Shown here: positions 5,829-7,844 of the stretch, piece after piece
How the letters are laid out: each line of letters starts with the position of its first letter
How positions within the stretch are numbered: position 1 is the first letter of the stretch
Assembly: GCA_938041615.1 (NCBI GenBank)
Contig: CALISV010000132.1
Location: forward strand, 1-7,844
DNA length: 7,844 nucleotides
Direction of reading: 5' to 3'
Source: an uncultured Campylobacter sp.
Lineage (GTDB): Bacteria; Campylobacterota; Campylobacteria; Campylobacterales; Campylobacteraceae
Made by a program: the position numbers and the translations under genes
Notes under the pieces: generated by a model
Told to the model about the DNA's origin: nothing
Databases searched by the model: none
Seen by the model: only the letters and a program-made list of their open reading frames with translations

Positions 5829-7401
5829 AGTGCTCTTTATGCTCCTGCCACCTTTGCTCCTCAAGGTCGATGTGATACAAAAAGGTCCTGATGATCTCTT
5901 CGTCGATTTTTGGGTCTTTGTTTAGCTCGAGAAGTGCCTTTCGCTGCTCATTTAGGATCTCAAAATAGGTTTGCCTGACCTCGTCGCTGATCTCGAAATT
6001 TTCATTTGAAAGCTCGAAATTCCAAACTTCTTTGAGTTTCTGAAACAAGAAATTCTCCTCATTGCAAAATTTCTCGCTTTGAAATTTAAGCGAAACCTCG
6101 GCGATCGCCTTTTTTATCTTGATTCTGGCTAGCTCGTTTGGCATGTGGTCGTTAAAGTCTGGGAATTTGACACTTTTTATAAGTAGTGGCAGAGTTAGTC
6201 CCTGAACTACGAGCGTTAGCAAGATAACGACAAAGGTGATAAACAAGATGAGATCTCTATGCGGAAACGGCTCGCTACCAGCCATAGCGGGGATAGAGAG
6301 CGCCGCAGCTAGCGAGACTACGCCTCTCATGCCCGCCCAGCCGACGATAAACGGCGTCGCTTTGCCTGGATTGCGATCATCCGCCACGCTGATAAAGCGC
6401 TTCATAAACATCGTGATATAAACGGCTCCGTATGATGCCATGAGGCGAATGACGATGAGCACGGCAGTCACCAAAACGCCGTAAGATAGCGCCTCAAGTA
6501 GCGATACGCCACTATGCTTTAGTCCGTCTAAAATTTGAGGTAGATCAAGGCCGATCATGGTAAAGGCAAGGCCGTTTAGCAAGAAGATAAAGTTGTTCCA
6601 AACGGGCACAGCGTGGATCCTTGTTGAAGCGGTGAAAATTTCGTTTCGTTTTGTCGAGAGATAAAGTCCGCCGCAAACCACCGCCAAAACGCCGCTCGCG
6701 CCAAGCTCCTCAGCCAAAATATACATGACATAAGGTGTCGTGATCGTTATGATGGTATCGCTGTTCTCATCGGTTGGCAAGATCCTATGCAAAAAGTAGG
6801 CAGCTAATGCCACTACAAGACCGACCAAAACACCGCCAGCCACCATCCAGACAAAGCTTGCAGCCGCCTTGTACCAGATAAACTGCCCAGTAGTCACAGC
6901 CACTGCGGCAAAGCGAAAGATGATGAGCGATGATGCATCGTTTAAAAGGCTCTCGCCTTCTAAAATAGCGCTGATCCTGCGCGGTGCTTTGACAAATTTA
7001 AGGATCGCAGCCGTGCTCACCGCATCTGGTGGCGAGACGATGGCGCCAAGCATGAAGCCAAGGGCGAGCGAAAAGCCGGGGATCACTAAATTTGCTATCA
7101 CGGCAACAGCTGCTGCGCTGATAAAAACGACGATAAATGCAAAACTTCCGATCATTCGGCGCCATTTATAGAGTTCTTTTATCGAGTTTGCCCATGCGGC
7201 CTCGTAAAGAAGCGGCGGTAAAAAGATGATGAAAATAAGCTCTGGATCGATCCTGATGGTGGGTAAATTTGGCACAAAACTAATGGCAAGCTCGCCAAGG
7301 ACTAAAAGCACAGGATAGGCGACCTTTAGGCGGTTTGAGACCATTACTAAAGTGATAATGATAGCTAGCAAAGCCAAAAATAGCAGTAAGTGTTCAATCA
7401 T
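5827..7401 (-). CDS. CPA1-family Na+/H+ antiporter (NhaP/YjcE type)
   Basis: Inner-membrane exchanger of Na+ (possibly K+) for H+, serving pH and ion homeostasis. It has 524 residues, matching the bacterial CPA1 form of about 525. Roughly twelve hydrophobic segments fill residues 1-410. The ion-site motif SPPDAV is at 123-128 (Asp126), EGESLLNDASS at 148-158 (Asn154-Asp155), and the late CPA1 motif GWAGMRGVVSLAAALSIP at 354-371 with Arg359. Residues 411-524 form a charged, probably cytoplasmic, regulatory tail rich in Glu and Lys. The ATG (7401-7399) has an AGGA-type site behind it. The gene begins 15 bases after the stop of the broken SDR gene, which suggests they once shared a transcript. 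All key residues are present and the frame is intact, so the protein is expected to be functional. Cation preference cannot be told from sequence. Confidence 0.95.
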   Translation of the reverse strand: MIEHLLLFLALLAIIITLVMVSNRLKVAYPVLLVLGELAISFVPNLPTIRIDPELIFIIFLPPLLYEAAWANSIKELYKWRRMIGSFAFIVVFISAAAVAVIANLVIPGFSLALGFMLGAIVSPPDAVSTAAILKFVKAPRRISAILEGESLLNDASSLIIFRFAAVAVTTGQFIWYKAAASFVWMVAGGVLVGLVVALAAYFLHRILPTDENSDTIITITTPYVMYILAEELGASGVLAVVCGGLYLSTKRNEIFTASTRIHAVPVWNNFIFLLNGLAFTMIGLDLPQILDGLKHSGVSLLEALSYGVLVTAVLIVIRLMASYGAVYITMFMKRFISVADDRNPGKATPFIVGWAGMRGVVSLAAALSIPAMAGSEPFPHRDLILFITFVVILLTLVVQGLTLPLLIKSVKFPDFNDHMPNELARIKIKKAIAEVSLKFQSEKFCNEENFLFQKLKEVWNFELSNENFEISDEVRQTYFEILNEQRKALLELNKDPKIDEEIIRTFLYHIDLEEQRWQEHKEH

Positions 7402-7406
7402 CTTTT

Positions 7407-7412
7407 TCCTTT
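7407..7412 (-). promoter_or_regulatory. Ribosome binding site of the antiporter gene
   Basis: On the minus strand AAAGGA (7412-7407) lies five bases before the antiporter ATG, within the 15-base gap after the broken SDR gene. It allows independent ribosome entry, so the antiporter need not depend on translation of the damaged upstream gene. I see no convincing separate promoter in the gap; transcription probably starts inside or upstream of the pseudogene. Confidence 0.75.
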
Positions 7413-7416
7413 AAAT

Positions 7417-7718
7417 TTATTTTTTGTTGATGCCTAGGCTATCTTTTGTGCCAAAGCTATCGATCAGGCATCTTTTGACCAAATTTGCGATAGATTTTCT
7501 TGAAATTTGGGCATTTTCGTTTTTAAATTTCTCCCCTTTTGCCCAGCTCGTGACCTCGTAGTCTATCTCGTTGGCACTACTAAACCACTGCGGACGTATC
7601 AGCGTGTAGTCAAGAGCTTAGTTTTCTATGATCTTGGCTGAGTCTACGTAGGGGCTTGGAGCGCGCCTATAACGTAGCCGCCAAGGCTTCCGCTAGCGTC
7701 TAAGGATAAAATTTTCAT
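7417..7718 (-). pseudogene. Decayed NAD(P)-binding SDR/NmrA-like oxidoreductase gene
   Basis: Two pieces of one protein lie in different minus-strand frames. The N-terminal piece starts at ATG 7718, behind an intact GAGGA site (7728-7724). It reads MKILSLDASGSLGGYVIGAL, a Rossmann nucleotide-binding start with GASGSLG altered to DASGSLG, and stops at TAG 7646-7644. The C-terminal piece, in the frame of base 7650, reads YVDSAKIIEN, then an in-frame TAA (7620-7618), then ALDYTLIRPQWFSSANEIDY and a tail ending SLGINKK with TAA 7419-7417. LDYTLIRP and the later QISRKSIANLV are characteristic of the atypical SDR/NmrA-like group, whose members run to about 210 residues. Only about 100 codons remain, so roughly half the gene, including most of the Rossmann core, has been deleted near 7655-7670. 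The enzyme cannot be made. Its stop is 15 bases from the antiporter start. Confidence 0.85.
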
Positions 7719-7844
7719 ACCTATCCTCAGCACTCTTTTGACAATTATGATTTTGAGAAGCAGGCTACCGATAGCATTTTCAGTGCGTTACCTGATGAAA
7801 TTTACCTTGAATGGAGTTATGAACAGACAGGTTCTTACAGTGGG
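7710..7844 (+). CDS. Unrecognised open frame, no start codon, cut by window edge
   Basis: The frame is open from just after TAA 7707-7709 to the right edge (45 codons) with no ATG, GTG or TTG. The residues look like real soluble protein, acidic and mixed: for example HSFDNYDFEKQATDSIFSAL, then PDEIYLEWSYEQTGSYSG. I do not recognise the family. The left part overlaps the start and ribosome site of the broken SDR gene on the other strand, so the true similarity probably begins near 7728. The most likely reading is the 5'-truncated remnant of a gene joined here by the rearrangement that damaged the SDR gene. A second open frame begins with ATG 7748, but its product (MILRSRLPIAFSV...) looks less natural. 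Confidence 0.35.

Noticed and set aside
7430..7460. Sigma-54-like promoter (TGGCAC...GC on the minus strand) before the antiporter
   Set aside because: The spacing between the GG and GC elements is one base too long and the sequence codes for the conserved SDR C-terminus.

Overview
The window looks like chromosomal DNA of an epsilonproteobacterium, most likely a moderately GC-rich Campylobacter (the C. concisus/curvus/showae/rectus kind). The grounds are the habitual AAAATTT/AAATTTA codon strings, AT-rich intergenic DNA with a TATACT-type -10 box and no clear -35, and gene families familiar from that group. This placement is inferred from sequence style; no search was run.

Layout. Positions 1-2034 (+) hold the outer-membrane TonB-dependent receptor of an uptake system. 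Its reading frame is open to the left edge, so the start codon and most of the signal peptide lie outside the window. A short AT-rich gap with a hairpin, a promoter candidate and a small dyad (2035-2162) leads into a tight four-gene set on the same strand: periplasmic substrate-binding protein (2163-3218), FecCD/BtuC-type permease (3229-4230), FecE/BtuD-type ATPase (4230-4976) and a class I SAM-dependent methyltransferase (4973-5782). The last three are joined by a 1-base (TGATG) and a 4-base (ATGA) overlap. The set ends at a strong hairpin at 5801-5828 that also serves the convergent gene, a CPA1-type Na+/H+ antiporter (5827-7401, minus). Immediately upstream of the antiporter is a broken NAD(P)-binding SDR/NmrA-like gene (7417-7718, minus) with an internal deletion, a frame change and an in-frame stop. 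The right edge (about 7710-7844, +) is an open frame with no start codon that I do not recognise, apparently the remnant of another gene.

How it fits together. The receptor, binding protein, permease and ATPase form a complete route from cell surface to cytoplasm for a TonB-dependent ligand such as a metal chelate, heme or a corrinoid. The sequence does not say which. The translationally coupled methyltransferase suggests that the imported ligand, or a metal-binding partner, is methylated in the cytoplasm; this is inference. The antiporter is a separate ion/pH homeostasis gene that probably once shared a transcript with the now broken SDR gene.

The points most worth a second look are the methyltransferase coupled to the importer, a run of 13 glycines in a probable surface loop of the receptor, the abrupt drop in GC across the receptor gene, and the decayed right end of the window.
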